Below are positions 32,776 to 43,822 of a stretch of DNA of 64,000 nt, piece after piece. The position numbers and the translations under genes were made by a program. A model generated the notes under the pieces. The model made no database searches. It was not told the origin of the DNA and saw only the letters and a list, made by a program, of their open reading frames with translations. The first letter of the stretch is position 1. Every line of letters begins with the position of its first letter. This DNA comes from Cristatella mucedo (taxonomy: Eukaryota > Bryozoa > Phylactolaemata > Cristatellidae). The stretch is taken from assembly GCA_009760855.2 (NCBI GenBank), contig WPIO01000055.1:1912501-1976500 (forward strand), read 5' to 3'.

Positions 32776-34022
32776 AGCTTAACCTAGAGATAAAGATGAG
32801 CTAAAAATCTATCTATTTTTCAAAGCGTGCAATCTTTCGATAGACGTAGCACTGTTACGTGTTTACGGACGGTGCACTTGTACTTACTATGTACTTACTA
32901 TGTATACTATGGCTTACTATGCACACTAATCAGTTGGTAGGTTTTCTTTTCACGCAGTTGAAGTGCTTCAAAAGAGAGTAAGTCTATTGAAACTGCTTCA
33001 TTACTATTACTTTGTATTGCTATTATTGTTAAACTAGCTTACAGCCGTGAAAATCAAGAGAAATTCCAGCGTTGCGTGACAATGCGGGCCTGATTACCCG
33101 ATATTCCAGTGACCGCCCTACTCTCGAGCAACGATCCCATGTCTCGGTCGTGAAGTGCTCGAATCTTACCCCCACTATCTGTCTGTTTTTGACCTCGTAT
33201 TACGACCTTTGACTTCTGAATGTCAGTTTCCGGGATTCTTCTTCTTCTTCAGTCTCTTCCGTCCTGTTCAATCGTTCGTCGTATTCGGCGACGTTTCTGT
33301 TGCATTTCGGCTGACGTGACGGATGCTGACTGGCTTCCTTTGCCGTTGGTTTTCTCGTCGATTCTCGCCTGCGATTTGCTGGTTTATATTCTGCTCGCGG
33401 TGCTCGCTTTTGGTTCCCAATTCATTGCAATGCAAACTCATTTTCCGCAATGTCTGGCGAAATCCACGGGTTTCAGCGTGCTTCCGCGAAAGCTAGGAAA
33501 ACTACTGACTTTCCTTCGGAAGGCGGGGGGCTTGGTTGTCCGCTGACGTGGCCGATAAGCCTGAGTGCCAAGCTTCGAGTTCTTAGTCAATGGAGCGAAA
33601 TCTATATAGGAGTAAAAATTAAAATGTATTTCAAAATTACATTTTAAAACGAACATAAATCTAATGTAAGGAAATTAATCAGTCCGAGATATGTAATGAA
33701 TCGGCATTTACAATGTGTACGAAACATATGGATCGCTGACCATCTTTTAATTTACATTGCCAGTGAAGTAAGCCCCACAGTACCGTGATGATACACGGGC
33801 ATATTATATTTAGGCTCGTCAATCGCTTCCAAATGCAGATGCAGCAAGGCATGTTTTAATTATAAACAGGAGAGTGCATGTTGCAGCTACATATGCAAAT
33901 TAGAAAAGTATCCCCTCTCCATTTTTGACATGACACTCATCATTGTTGTACCGTAGCAGTAGAGCTATGCATGTCAAAACGGGCATAGTGTTAGCGTGAC
34001 GCCAGCGACAGCCTTACTAATA
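32776..34022. other. No gene recognised
   Basis: Unique-looking sequence. A 108-codon plus-strand frame at 33220-33546 has two hydrophobic stretches (LLVYILLAVLAFGSQFIAM) but no family that I recognise, and a frame overlaps it on the other strand. Confidence 0.35.
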
Positions 34023-34290
34023 AATAATAATAATAATAATAATGCACTTCATAAAACACCCTCAAAAAACTCAATCTATTTATAGGTGCTTTTCATTTGC
34101 TGCAAAGGAAATGAAATCGATTGGTGAGTGGTATCATGCTTGATAAACAACACGAATAACATTGTTAGGGGTGACATGCACAGGGTCAGCGTGCAAGTGT
34201 GATTAGTGGCAGCATGCACAGTGTCAACGCGCATAAGCACGTAAAGGACGAATCACAGCGACCCACTAAATGCCGCCATAAATAAAAAAA
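34023..34290 (-). mobile_element. LINE-A 3' end
   Basis: Minus strand: (TAA)n tail, diverged hairpin, TTGCTGCAAAGG, ATGCTTGATAAACAACACGA, GGTGACATGCACAGGGTCAG and GACCCACTAAATGC. Confidence 0.85.
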
Positions 34291-35367
34291 ACTAATTAGC
34301 CACGCTAGCCGATCACAATCGTCGATGCATGGAATCGTATGACAGCCTACGTCAGGAGGCAGTCGGCTCAGGGAAGCATGTCCCTGAGATTTGGCGAGAT
34401 TCTAAAGAAAGAAGCTAAAACCGCCGTTTTACCTCATTGGATGTGCTGAAAAAGAAGCATTCAAGTGGTTAGTGAGAATAGCCAGTTGAAATATCACGAA
34501 CGAGCACACAAAGGAAAATTCGCACGGGCTGCGAGCAAAGGCTGCGAGGAAAGATCCGAGCGAAATTTCAAGACCGCCATCGTGCAGCGGCTGCTAACAG
34601 CAATCGGTCCATTTCGCAAAGACCGAGCATTCCAGAAACACGATTTCAAAGCGCTCGCTGAGGTTACGGCACCCTGGTGAGGTCAAGGTCATCGTGGATA
34701 GCTGCGGCATTATCGCTACTGGGTTGAAGAAACTAGCAGCTACTCCAATCAAAGAACGCGAGTGAGTAGATTTAGCGAAGAACGTGCACTGAGATTATTA
34801 GCAGCAGTATTTTGGCATTGGCAGACCGCGCTGGTTCCGCCCGGCGCGTTCTACAGCAATAGTTGACTCGCAAAACCTAATAGTGACCCAGACTAAACAG
34901 ACGCCTGAATAAGCGAAATAAGTAAGCAGTAAGCAAATGCTAGCGTGCAAGGTCGTGCTCTTAGTCACTGTGCACCAAAACCGCTCTTGGTAACGACTGG
35001 GGCCCAGTGCAACAGATACACTACGGCACGCGGCTAGCAATTACCCTTTGAATGTACACGTAATTTTGAAGGCGTTAGGGACAAGGGACTCTCGTGATTC
35101 TCAAAGCAGATCTTTGCTGCAGCGTTTACCACGTCCGTCACTTGGATGTCTTCGCTTCTTCGACGTCTGTCACAGCAGCAGTAGCTCAGTAGCGGGTCGG
35201 GCGCTGAAGCGGAACCGGAAAGTGATGGCGGCAGCTCTCAATAATTTAGAAACAGCTAGAAAAAGCTCGCATACCTTTCACAGCTCAAGCCAACTAACGG
35301 CGGACAGCGTTTCACTTCTACTCCAATAATATTTTCTCGGCGCGAGCAGTTCTCATCAGGAATTGAA
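34291..35367. other. Unique stretch with one possible exon
   Basis: Apart from the frame listed at 34465-34680 I see no gene. Frames at 34798-35040 (-) and 35048-35329 (+) have no recognisable domain. Confidence 0.35.
34465..34680 (+). CDS. Possible exon with weak SRI-domain resemblance
   Basis: The frame encodes RNFKTAIVQRLLTAIGPFRK and DRAFQKHDFKALAEVT. The pattern F..xIVxxLxPFRK ... DFKxLAxxxT recalls the SRI (Set2 Rpb1-interacting) domain at the C-terminus of SETD2-type histone methyltransferases, where DFKHLARKLTH is typical. The key HLARKLTH part is not matched, so the call is weak. GCTGAG|GTTACG or CCCTG|GTGAGG could be donors. It could be chance. Confidence 0.2.
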   Translation: MVSENSQLKYHERAHKGKFARAASKGCEERSERNFKTAIVQRLLTAIGPFRKDRAFQKHDFKALAEVTAPW

Positions 35368-35745
35368 TAATAATAATAATAATGCACTTGATAAAGCGCC
35401 CTCAGATAACTCAATCTCTCTCTAGGCGCTTTACATTTGCTGCAAAGGGAAATGCAATTGAATGGTGACTAACATCATGCTTGATAAACAAACAAAATGA
35501 ATAACATGGTTAGGGGTGACATGCACAGGGTCAGCATGCAAATGTGGTTAGTGGCAGCATGCACAGTGTCAGCAAGCCTAAGCACATCAAGGACGAATCA
35601 CAGGGACCCACTAAATGCTGTCCTAAATAGGTGTGTTTTTAAGTTCTTTTTTAATGTGGCCAGGTCAGGGGATGTTCTGATGCAGGTCGGGAGGGATTTC
35701 CAGGCTTTGGGAGCATACGAACTAAATGCACGGTCTCCAAAAGAA
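35368..35745 (-). mobile_element. LINE-A 3' end, well preserved
   Basis: Minus strand from the (TAA)n tail (35368-35383) through hairpin and whole UTR to RT C-terminal codons near 35740. Few differences from the copies at 14150 and 50181, so relatively young. Confidence 0.88.
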
Positions 35746-35984
35746 AATCTGTCCTCGCGGAAGAAAATGGGCGATTGTGAAAGCTTGCTTAAGCAAAGAA
35801 TCGACTAGAACCAGTCACACGAGTGACCCCTGCCGAATTTGAAAAGTAGTTCTAGACGCCTCTGTGAGATGAATGCGTCAATCTCAACCACAGTCGTACT
35901 ATCGTAACCTTCAAAAAATGTAAAGGTCAGATTAGTCAACGGCCTAATTTATACCGCGGCAGAACGAGTTCGGTCAGTTGGCTA
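35746..35984. other. No gene recognised
   Basis: Short unique-looking spacer. Confidence 0.4.
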
Positions 35985-36110
35985 ATGCATGCGAACCAAA
36001 AGCCAGGCTTAGGCTTTGAATGCACTATTGAAAACTCGCCTTCGTAGCACCCACTTAGTCTCTGTGGCTTTGTGGAGTTACCGATGGAGATACTTTAAAT
36101 TACGTTACAT
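35985..36110 (+). mobile_element. LINE-B 3' end
   Basis: GAACCAAAAGCCAGGCTTAGGCTTTGAATGCAC, CGTAGCACCCACTTAGTC, TGGCTTTGTGGAGTTACC and GATGGAGATACTTTAAATTACG follow the LINE-B order, ending in an ACATT tail. Confidence 0.7.
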
Positions 36111-36139
36111 TCGTGGATATCTCCCTCTTGCATTCGGTG

Positions 36140-36215
36140 AACTATCAGATCACAAGCCCGTGACCTGGATCGTGCAGTGCGAGCACCTTACCCAGGGTTA
36201 AGACTAAGAGGCACA
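36140..36215 (-). mobile_element. SINE-like tRNA head fragment
   Basis: The minus strand reads CCTGGGTAAGGTGCTCGCAC, then GATCCAGGTCACGGGCTTG, like the heads of SINE-1/SINE-2 (GTAAGGTGCTCGC ... GTCGTGGGTTCGA). Confidence 0.5.
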
Positions 36216-36984
36216 AGTAATTGATAAGCATATGAAAGTAGTCTTAAGAGTGGTAGCTGTGTCTGATCAATGTGTCAATCCAAGAAATGCAAGCACCAGT
36301 TTTAACCTGGAGACTTCTAATTCAGCAACACAACTCTAAATTGATACAGTACTGAAAACGATGTATCTGTGAAGCGCGCTTGACTTTTTATTAAGTAAAG
36401 TTTAGCAGTTAGTGCTACTTCAGTAGACTTTGAATTCACTTCTGCGGGTTTCTGGGTGTTTGTTGTTCAGGAAAATTTTTATATTTTTTCTGGCCCGATG
36501 ATTTCTTTCTTAAATATGACTGAAGATTTAGAAGTTATTTTTTACCAACATTGGCATTAAATTCAAAAGCTTTTGGCAATTTAATGTTGTCTTTATCTTG
36601 GCATCATAGTGCAACGACCCTTGGCGTGACCATGATTTTGGCGGTGCAGTTCTCATTCCTCACTAGCAGCTTGATTATTGGCCACACTTGAATTAAAATG
36701 AATACCTTGCCAATAACCAACCTATAGCGAGAAATTTTCAGCTTACAAGCCATGAAGTCTTAATAGTTTTTTTGGAGCTACGGGCTGAGATGAATACATT
36801 CAAATGGAGATACCAATCATAATGTTACTTACAAGCATGTGCAGGCAGCTGCAGCTGGGGCTGAATGGCAAGGCGAATGTTCACAGCGTGTCTAATACTA
36901 CGTGCCTAAATATTCAATCGTGGCAAGTCCGGACTGGCCACTGAAAATACGCTATTGCCACTGCCGATTACAATGATATTTGCT
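36216..36984. other. No gene recognised
   Basis: AT-rich unique-looking sequence with a CA-poor, T-rich character; nothing recognised. Confidence 0.4.
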
Positions 36985-38790
36985 AATGGTGCATTCGCAT
37001 AGCGCCCTCAGTAAACTGAATCTCGGTCTAATTACTCACGTTTGCCGTAAAGGAAGCATGGTTGAATGGTTAATGATGGCATGCTCAATGTAAAAAATCC
37101 TAGCATAGAGGTGACATGCTTAGGGTCAGCAAGCAAATATGCTTAGCGGCAGCATACACAGTTTCAGCACGCGTAAGTACACAAAGGAAGAATCGCATGG
37201 ACATACTAAATGCTGCGATAGATAGATGTATTTTAGCTTCTTTATAAATGTGGTCAAGTCTGGGGATGTCGCAACGATAGCCGGAAGTGAGTTCCAGGCT
37301 TTGGGAGCGTACAGACTAAAGGCACAGTCTCAAATGGTTTTGAGGCTCTTACGAAGTATTGGTAAATGATTTGAGTCCGAACAGCCGGTTGCACGATTCT
37401 TTGCCTGGTGGGGGAGTAGTTCTAATAGGCAGGCAGAAGCCAGAGATTGAAGAGACCTAAAAGCATGTGACAAAACCTTGAAGTCGATACACTGCTTTAC
37501 TGGGAGCCAGTGCAGGTCGGCTAGAAATAGTGTGATGTGAAAACTGCTATGCTCACGGCAGACAAGCCTAGCTACGGAGTTTTGCACCAGCAGTAAGCAC
37601 CTAATTGCACACGCTGGAAGGTCAGCAAGTAGTGAGCTACTGTAGTCGAGACGGGATTTCACAAATGCATGATCCAATTTAGATATGGTATCCCTGCCTA
37701 AACAAGCCCAAATTTCAGCAATGTTATGTAGCTGAAAGTAGGCTGACCTTACTGTTGAGCTGATGCGGTCGTCTAATGAAAGGTCAGTCTGGAACTTGAC
37801 ACCTACATTTCGTGCAGATTTAACAGGAGACATGCTGTCTGGGCCAATTTTCAGCGTTACGATTTCCGATTTCTGAATCAAATCAGATTCTCCCATAGCT
37901 AGTAAGTTGGTGTTGTCGTCATTCAATTTAAGAAATTTTTCTGTCATCATCCACGTGCGGATGTTGTCGTCAATACATGCAGCAACGTTGTGTGTGTAGG
38001 GAATTCGGCATGCTGGAGGCGGTCGTCTGCGTTGTAGTGAAAGTCTAGATTGTGCTTGGAGATCTCATCAGCAAGAGGAAGACTATAAACTGTGAAAAGA
38101 AGCGAACATAGCACAGAGCCATGAGGTAACCCGTACTTAAGTGGTTCCTCGGATAATCTTTGTCAGTTAACCTCAGTACTCTAGTCTCTGACTGAGATAG
38201 GACCTGAACTAATGCAGTCCAGTGCCAGTGATGCCCAGGCGAGATGCGATACGCTCAAGCAAGACTTCGTGACCAATAGCATCGAACGCTGCCGAAAGAT
38301 CAAGCAGAGAGATTCTACCTATGTCTGCATTCCTGAGAAAGTCGTTTAATACCCTAAGCAATTCGGACTCAGTGGAGTGATCAGCTCTAAAACCAGACTT
38401 TAACTAGGTTTTAGGTCTAAATATGAGAGTTCAGTTGGTCTGCCACAACTCGTTCCGGTGTCTTTGATAGGAATGGTAGAAAGTAGACTGGGTGGTAGTT
38501 GCTCAAGTTCTCTTGGTCTTTGGAGGCTGGCCGAAGCCTCCTCAAGTCATGTTGGTCCAACGTTGATTTCTGAATTGGTGGTCTAACAGCAGCCTTTTTG
38601 AAAGGTGCAGGGACATGATCTGAGGCTAAGGACATAAGTATCGAGTTGTTTATGCATGGCACCCGCAGACCTAAGCATCTTAGAAGTAGGACAGTGGGAA
38701 AATGGCCTAGAGGGCTCATTTTTTTGATTTCTTTGACTACTTGCACGCTGGCCGCCAGGCTCCGGCATCGAGCGTAACTGGGAAAACTGC
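36985..38790 (-). mobile_element. LINE-A, 1.8 kb diverged copy
   Basis: Minus-strand element with diverged hairpin near 36997-37050, 3' UTR, RT C-terminus, palm and N-terminal RT blocks to about 38740. It is more diverged than the 25785 copy and has many indels. Confidence 0.85.
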
Positions 38791-38848
38791 GGTCTGACGT
38801 ATACGTAGGCACGGTAGTTAGCCGATCCGAGGAGTTTACGTGACCCAT
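37330..38848 (-). pseudogene. LINE-A reverse transcriptase, broken
   Basis: The C-terminal 206 codons are in one frame (37950-37330: KLNDDNTNLLAMGES, VGVKFQTDLSLDDRISSTV, LADLHWLPVKQCIDFKVLS). The palm at 38000-38300 is fragmented, with the YADD region deleted around 38020. N-terminal blocks lie at 38848-38417 (KEIKKMSPLGHFPTVLLLRC, YHPVYFLPFLSKTPERVVAD). Not functional. Confidence 0.85.
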
Positions 38849-39130
38849 GTATCGGCAGATGTGAATCGAACAGTCCAGCCACTAAATGAGTTAAATGCAG
38901 AAGCAATGAAAAAGAGAGACGAGGAGATAGAGAGAGAGAGAGAGAGAGAGAGGAGGCGAGATTGGGGAGAGAGACGACAGTGTAGACGCGCTCGATCCGC
39001 TATAGCGTCCAACATGTAGATTAGACAGTGCTCTTCCAACTGAGTACGTACGCGGGCGCAGGCAGAACACCGACGCTGGTTCGCAGGAACGTATATTCGA
39101 GAGTGCAGCGCTCCCCCAGACAAAGTGAAT
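38791..39130. other. No gene recognised; short (GA)n
   Basis: Unique-looking sequence with a (GA)n run at 38930-38952. Confidence 0.5.
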
Positions 39131-39304
39131 GCAGCCACTAACCACACTTGCATGCTGACCCTGTGCATGTCACCCCTAACCATATTATTCATTTCGTTTG
39201 TTTTTCAAGCATGATTTTACTTGCCATTCAATTGCATTTCACTTTACAGCAAATGTAAAGCGCCTAGAGAGAGGTTAAGTTCTCTGAGGGTGCTTTATCA
39301 AGTA

Positions 39305-39350
<46 letters not shown>

Positions 39351-39351
39351 G
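39131..39351 (+). mobile_element. LINE-A 3' end with long ATT tail
   Basis: UTR words, hairpin AAAGCGCCTAGAGAGAGG ... GAGGGTGCTTT and 15 ATT units at 39306-39350, the longest tail in the window. Confidence 0.9.
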
Positions 39352-39984
39352 TTAGACCCTGTGGTGGTTTAGGGCACTACCGGCCTGCCTGCACTGCAGT
39401 GTGCCGGCGAGCCCAGCGATACGAACCATGCAGAGAACTACAAACCACATAACACGATGCTAACAGGCACACCGAATAAAGTGTAGCCAACAGGCCCCCT
39501 TATTCGAAGGCCTCCGTGTGCGATTTGCCTGTGCCTCTCGCCATCAACGAGCCGCCGTTTGGACATCATCGGAAAGCTGCTTTGCTGCGACCGGCGAACG
39601 CCCGGTCGAGGCTGGGCAGAGCGCAGTCTCTCGAGCGTTGGACTCGAGCCGAAGAAACCACTCGCCGCTTCTACTTCTACGGAAATTCTTTCTTGGATGA
39701 AGGCTGAACCACTGAACCCGTGGAGGCTGACGCGCCGCCGCCGCCGCCGCCGCCGCCTCCGCCGCCGCCGCCGGCCCCCCACCCGGCAGCAGCAGCAGCC
39801 GCCGCGCCGTTTCTCGTTTTTCTCGTTTCGGCCTACGGCTGCAGGGGCCTGCTGGGATTTTGCCTCTTCACCTAAAGCTAGCGTCCATCTGCAGCGTTCG
39901 ACCGCGTTTTTCCGGCTTGGCTGACAATGCCAAGGTCTCGCGGGGCAGTCCGAGCTCAGCCCCAGCTCGCTTTTCAGCAGCTGG
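39352..39984. other. GC-rich segment with CCG repeat
   Basis: CpG-rich sequence with (CCG)n at about 39730-39777 and CAG at 39788-39800. Frames overlap on both strands, with Arg-, Pro- or Ala-rich stretches caused by the repeat. No gene called. Confidence 0.4.
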
Positions 39985-40130
39985 TTTTGCCCAGTGGTTA
40001 AAGTGCTCGCCCCGACTAAGGTGCGATCAAGGTCATGGGCTCTAGACCCGCGGCATATGTGAAGTGCCTGAATAAAGATAGAGTCCTCTTAGGGTGCAAT
40101 GCAAATGACTTATTTATTTATTTATTTATA
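39985..40130 (+). mobile_element. SINE-2 copy
   Basis: Head TTTTGCCCAGTGGTTAAAG with an A-box-like stretch, CTCGCCCCGACTAAGGT, GTCATGGGCTCTAGACCC in the B-box position, GGCATATGTGAAGTGCCTGA, then the hairpin remnant and a (TTTA)n tail at 40110-40130. Confidence 0.7.
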
Positions 40131-40704
40131 GCAGTCCAGATTGCCAGCGCCTAGCTTAATTAAGAGGTCGGCGCTGCCGCCGCCGCCGCCGCCGCCTTCT
40201 CCGGTGGCCAGCTGCTGCGTTCATCAAGGCCAGACGGCCACGGCTAGACGCCAGGCTCTGCAGTGGCTTGGCGCGTTGCCGGCGCTTGCGCCGAGTGGGC
40301 TCGCACGCTTGGAAGTTCTTCTCTCTGAGGCGTGAAGCGGCGCTAGCTGTCGACGACTCGCTGCCGCATCGGTCGTACTTTCTCTTTGCCTTCTTAGTGA
40401 CTGGCGGTACTGGGCTGGGCTGGGCCGGGCCGGGCCGGGCCGGGCTGAACTGGCCCGTCGAGCCGCCGTCGCGATCCGAGTGACCGCCATTAGCCTCGGT
40501 TTCGATTGAGGGTCCTTAGGATGACTCTCGCGAAAGAAGGCGCCAGACGCATGCTCAAGCAGTCGTTGGACATGTATTCCACTTTAAATTTACCTTGACC
40601 GTCGGGCCGGGTAAGGCAGGAAGGTCTGTCGCCTCGGGCCAAGTAGCAGCGCCCAGAGTAGTGCTGTAAAGATGCGAGCGGAACCGGCGGCAGTTCAATG
40701 CAAA
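40131..40704. other. GC-rich segment, no gene called
   Basis: CpG-rich, with CCG repeat at 40177-40197 and the G-run array at 40412-40444. No exon structure defined. Confidence 0.35.
40412..40444. repeat. GGGCC/GGGCT pentamer array
   Basis: Seven G3 runs separated by two bases (GGGCTGGGCTGGGCCGGGCC...). This meets the usual G-quadruplex rule on the plus strand. Confidence 0.85.
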
Positions 40705-40850
40705 TGTTAAATGTAATTCACTTGTATAGCGCCCTTCAGAGGATCTCTAATAATCTCTATTCATGCGCTGCCCATATGCCGCGGGCTCGTAGCTCGGAGA
40801 GCGCCTTAACCGCAACGCCAAACCAGCGCGGCACGTCAGCTGGCAGTCGA
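40705..40850 (-). mobile_element. SINE-2 copy
   Basis: The minus strand ends (plus-strand left side) in TAATTCACTTGTATAGCGCCC and TCTCTATTCATGCGCTGCCCATATGCC. The head has GGGCTCGTAGCTCGG in the B-box position and AGCGCCTTAACCGC ... CCAAACCAGC. Confidence 0.7.
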
Positions 40851-42455
40851 CATATGAGCGCGAGTTCAGTTTTGCATACTTCGCCATCAGCGTCTACTCC
40901 CTTGTGCAGTCATTATGTGCCTGTAGCTCGATTCCACTATGCTTAGATTATAGATGCACCAGCGAAGCTAGCTGTGGTTTTAAAGACTTCACTAATTATG
41001 TCTGTCGACGAATTTCCTTACTTACCCTAGCGACGACTGCTGTGTAGGGTATCGTGCACGTCTCATTCACGTCACCAGCAAGGATGGCGGAAGATTCTCT
41101 TCGATATCTCGCTGCTGAGATTTCCAAGTGCTGGCCGCTTGCCTGTCGACTTTTAAGCACATTTTGAATGTCTTCGTATAGAGATTGGTAGGGTGTCGTC
41201 TAAAAGAAGACGATCGACGATCGTTCGATCATTTTCGATTTCGATCGATTCGATCGTTCAATCGACGATATATCGCGAGAGCTATGACCACTGAAGGCGT
41301 TGGTTACTGCGAGCAGCAAAGTCTCGTACATTGGGCAGCTGTCTCGTGTACGCGAGCTGCACATCGGCGACACAGGCTAGGGTCTATCGGCCATTTCGTT
41401 TGCTCTATTGCCTCTTCTAAGAGGCTATTGGACAAACGAGAGGGCGGACGAATTGTGCGAGAGGACAGATTATTTTTTCAGTAATTGCGTCTGTAACTGT
41501 AATTCTAATTTTAACTGCAACTTTGTAATTGTAATTGTCTGTAACTGTAACTGTAATTGTAACTTGCGTCTACAATCCAGAGGTTGCCGAATCGTTCCCC
41601 GCTCGAGGCAAAATTCTTTTTCTCTACTAGGTCCTAGCCCCGGGGTAAAGTGCACGAATTTCGCGACTCAGGTTGTGTGTTCGCGACCTGCTGTAGGTTG
41701 TACTTTGCTGTCATACTCTGCAAGCTGAATGACAGCCACTAAGGCCCAATGTCTGCCGCCAGCAATTGGCGAGCCTGGTTGATCATCTAACGTTCACTTT
41801 ACATTTATATTTCTGCTTATCCATACTAATTACTCGCTATGCGACCGTCTACTGTTTGCACATACTGATTTCTCGCTTGCTCTCACTCTCTTACATGGGA
41901 GCTCGCCTACCCTGCACTTACTCGCCCACCCGTTAGCTCACTGCGCGTTCAAGCACTTAGTAGCTCGTGTGACGACTCGTCCAGGTACTTGATTCCTAGC
42001 TCGCACTCTTCATGCGTGCCTTGCTCGCCACCTGCGGCACACCAATGGCGCTCACACGGGTTTGACCGGTCGTTGCAGAATCATTCCGAAAACCGAAGTT
42101 CTTGCGAACATCGTATTCTGCATTTTAGTTACGATAGTGCGTACTAATTATCGCTTTGTTATCGTAGTTCAGATGCATTTCTAGATGTTATTGTTGTTGC
42201 TAAGATACGTGAATTATGCATTAGCAAAAAAAGCGCCCCGAAGCCGCCGAGGTGGAAGGGGCCGTCAGCTGAGGCGCCGCTCGTTTAGTGGAAGCTGCGA
42301 GCTGAGTAACCGCTCGCAGCTTGGCATTCTTCCTAGCATCGCGGCCTCGAATCGCTCAGCACGTTCTCCCCAACATGCGTCACTGTGAATCTCTCTAACG
42401 TAGTGGTAATCAGGCCTGTTACACTCCGGCGGCGGCTGACTTGACGTTTATCTTT
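40851..42455. other. No gene recognised
   Basis: 1.6 kb of unique-looking sequence. It contains a cluster of CGATC-type words at 41207-41275 and a TGTAAY hexamer array at 41483-41571. A 99-codon frame (41185-41484) has no recognisable domain. Confidence 0.4.
41483..41571. repeat. TGTAAY hexamer repeats
   Basis: About 14 imperfect units of TGTAAC/TGTAAT (ctgtaactgtaattctaatt...). Not the animal telomere repeat TTAGGG. Confidence 0.7.
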
Positions 42456-42459
42456 GGAA

Positions 42460-42635
42460 TCCTCGCCTAAAGTGCAGTAAACCCCTAGTAATAAGTGATC
42501 TTATTTCTGAAAAAGGCCTCGACATGCTCGCCTTGACTGAAACTTGGCTAAAATTGGTAAACTGCTCGACAATTAAAGACGCTACCCCAGCTGGTTTCTC
42601 ATTCTTCACACCTCTAGATCAATCAAAAGTGGAGG
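42460..42635 (+). mobile_element. LINE-A endonuclease N-terminal fragment
   Basis: Frames encode KPLVISDLISEKGLDMLALT and ETWLKLVNCSTIKDATPAGF, matching the N-terminal block of the endonuclease at 28639-28857 with the Glu of ETW kept. About 175 bases only. Confidence 0.85.
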
Positions 42636-42689
42636 CAGTCGACGGAAGTGAGTAGCATGGAAATAACACCTCTATTCACCTCATCTCAC

Positions 42690-43260
42690 AGTATTAATAA
42701 TAATAATAATGCACTTGATAAAGCACCCTCAGAGAACTCAATCTCTTTTTAGGCGCTTTACATTTGCTGCAAAAGGAAACGCGATTGAATGATGAGCAAT
42801 ATCATGCTCAATAAACAACAAGAATAACATGGTTAGGGGTGACATGCACAGGGTCAGCATGCAAATGTGGTTAGTGGCAGCATTCACAGTGTCAGCACGC
42901 ATAAGCAAATAAAGGACAAATCACAGGGACCCACTAAATGCTGTCATAACTAGGTGCGTTTTTAATTTCTTTTTAAATGTGGTCAAGTCAGGGGATGTCG
43001 TGACAAAAGTTGGAAGTGAGTTCTAGGGTTTAGGAGCATATAAACTAAATGGACGGTCTCCAAAGCATTTGAGGTTTGTACAAGGTATAGGTAAACAGTT
43101 ATATTCCGAAAAGCATGTGGTGCGATGCTTAGCCTGGTGGGGCATAAGATCTGATAGGTAGGCTGGAGCCAAAGAATGAAGGGACCTAAAAGTGAGTGGC
43201 AAACCTCCTTGAAGTCGATGCGTTGCTTGATTGGTAGCCAGTGCTGGTGGGCGAGATGTT
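42690..43260 (-). mobile_element. LINE-A 3' end with RT C-terminus
   Basis: Minus strand: (TAA)n at 42692-42706, hairpin, UTR and RT C-terminal codons to about 43250 (43331-43023 encodes LPLTFRSLHSLAPAYLSDLM). Confidence 0.85.
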
Positions 43261-43354
43261 GTATTGTAGTATATTACATGCGGTAGATTGCTGCAACACG
43301 ACACCAGCTGGCATGCCCGACGAGTTTTCACACCTGACTAGGTGCACTGTGCAC

Positions 43355-43822
43355 CCTCACTCAGGCGGCCTATGGTTTACCACAGACATTAAGCTGTCTA
43401 CTAAGCGAAAGCGATAAAAAGCGTTCAAACAAGTTCATGACTGACTTCCATCGACAGGACTACTGTAGATTGTATCAATCGATCCTAGCAAAGGCCAAGT
43501 CTAGCTTCTATAAAAACATTGTTGAATCACAGATACACAATCCAAAAATGCTTATGTCGACGATCAACCATCTCCTAAACCACTCCCAGGTTAGCTCCTT
43601 ACCAAACGATCTAGTAGATCCGCTAGATCAGTGACGTAGTAGCGATCCGCTAGATCAGTGACGATCTAGCGGATCGCTTCTCTAGCTTCTTTGTCAGGAA
43701 GACAGACAAGATCGTTGAGTCCATCCCTGCGATGGCACCACTCCCTGGAACATTATCGCTTAATTCCATGTAGCACCTCAATGTCTCCATTCAAGGAGGT
43801 CACTAGTGACCTCGTCCTGAAG
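43355..43822 (+). mobile_element. LINE-A linker segment (between endonuclease and RT)
   Basis: 43437-43634 encodes DYCRLYQSILAKAKSSFYKN and SQIHNPKMLMSTINHLLNHS, the linker that precedes RT in CR1/L2-type proteins. It contains a duplicated GATCCGCTAGATCAGTGACG and a perfect inverted repeat at 43641-43678. The text continues to the VTSDLVLKL codons at about 43822 and then switches to LINE-B. Confidence 0.8.
43641..43678. repeat. Perfect 16-bp inverted repeat
   Basis: AGCGATCCGCTAGATC (43641-43656) and GATCTAGCGGATCGCT (43663-43678) are exact complements with a 6-base loop AGTGAC. Another GATCCGCTAGATCAGTGACG copy just upstream (about 43617-43636) suggests local duplication and inversion. Confidence 0.95.

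Noticed and set aside
41483-41571. Telomeric repeat
   Set aside because: The unit is TGTAAY, not an animal telomere motif, and the array is short and imperfect.
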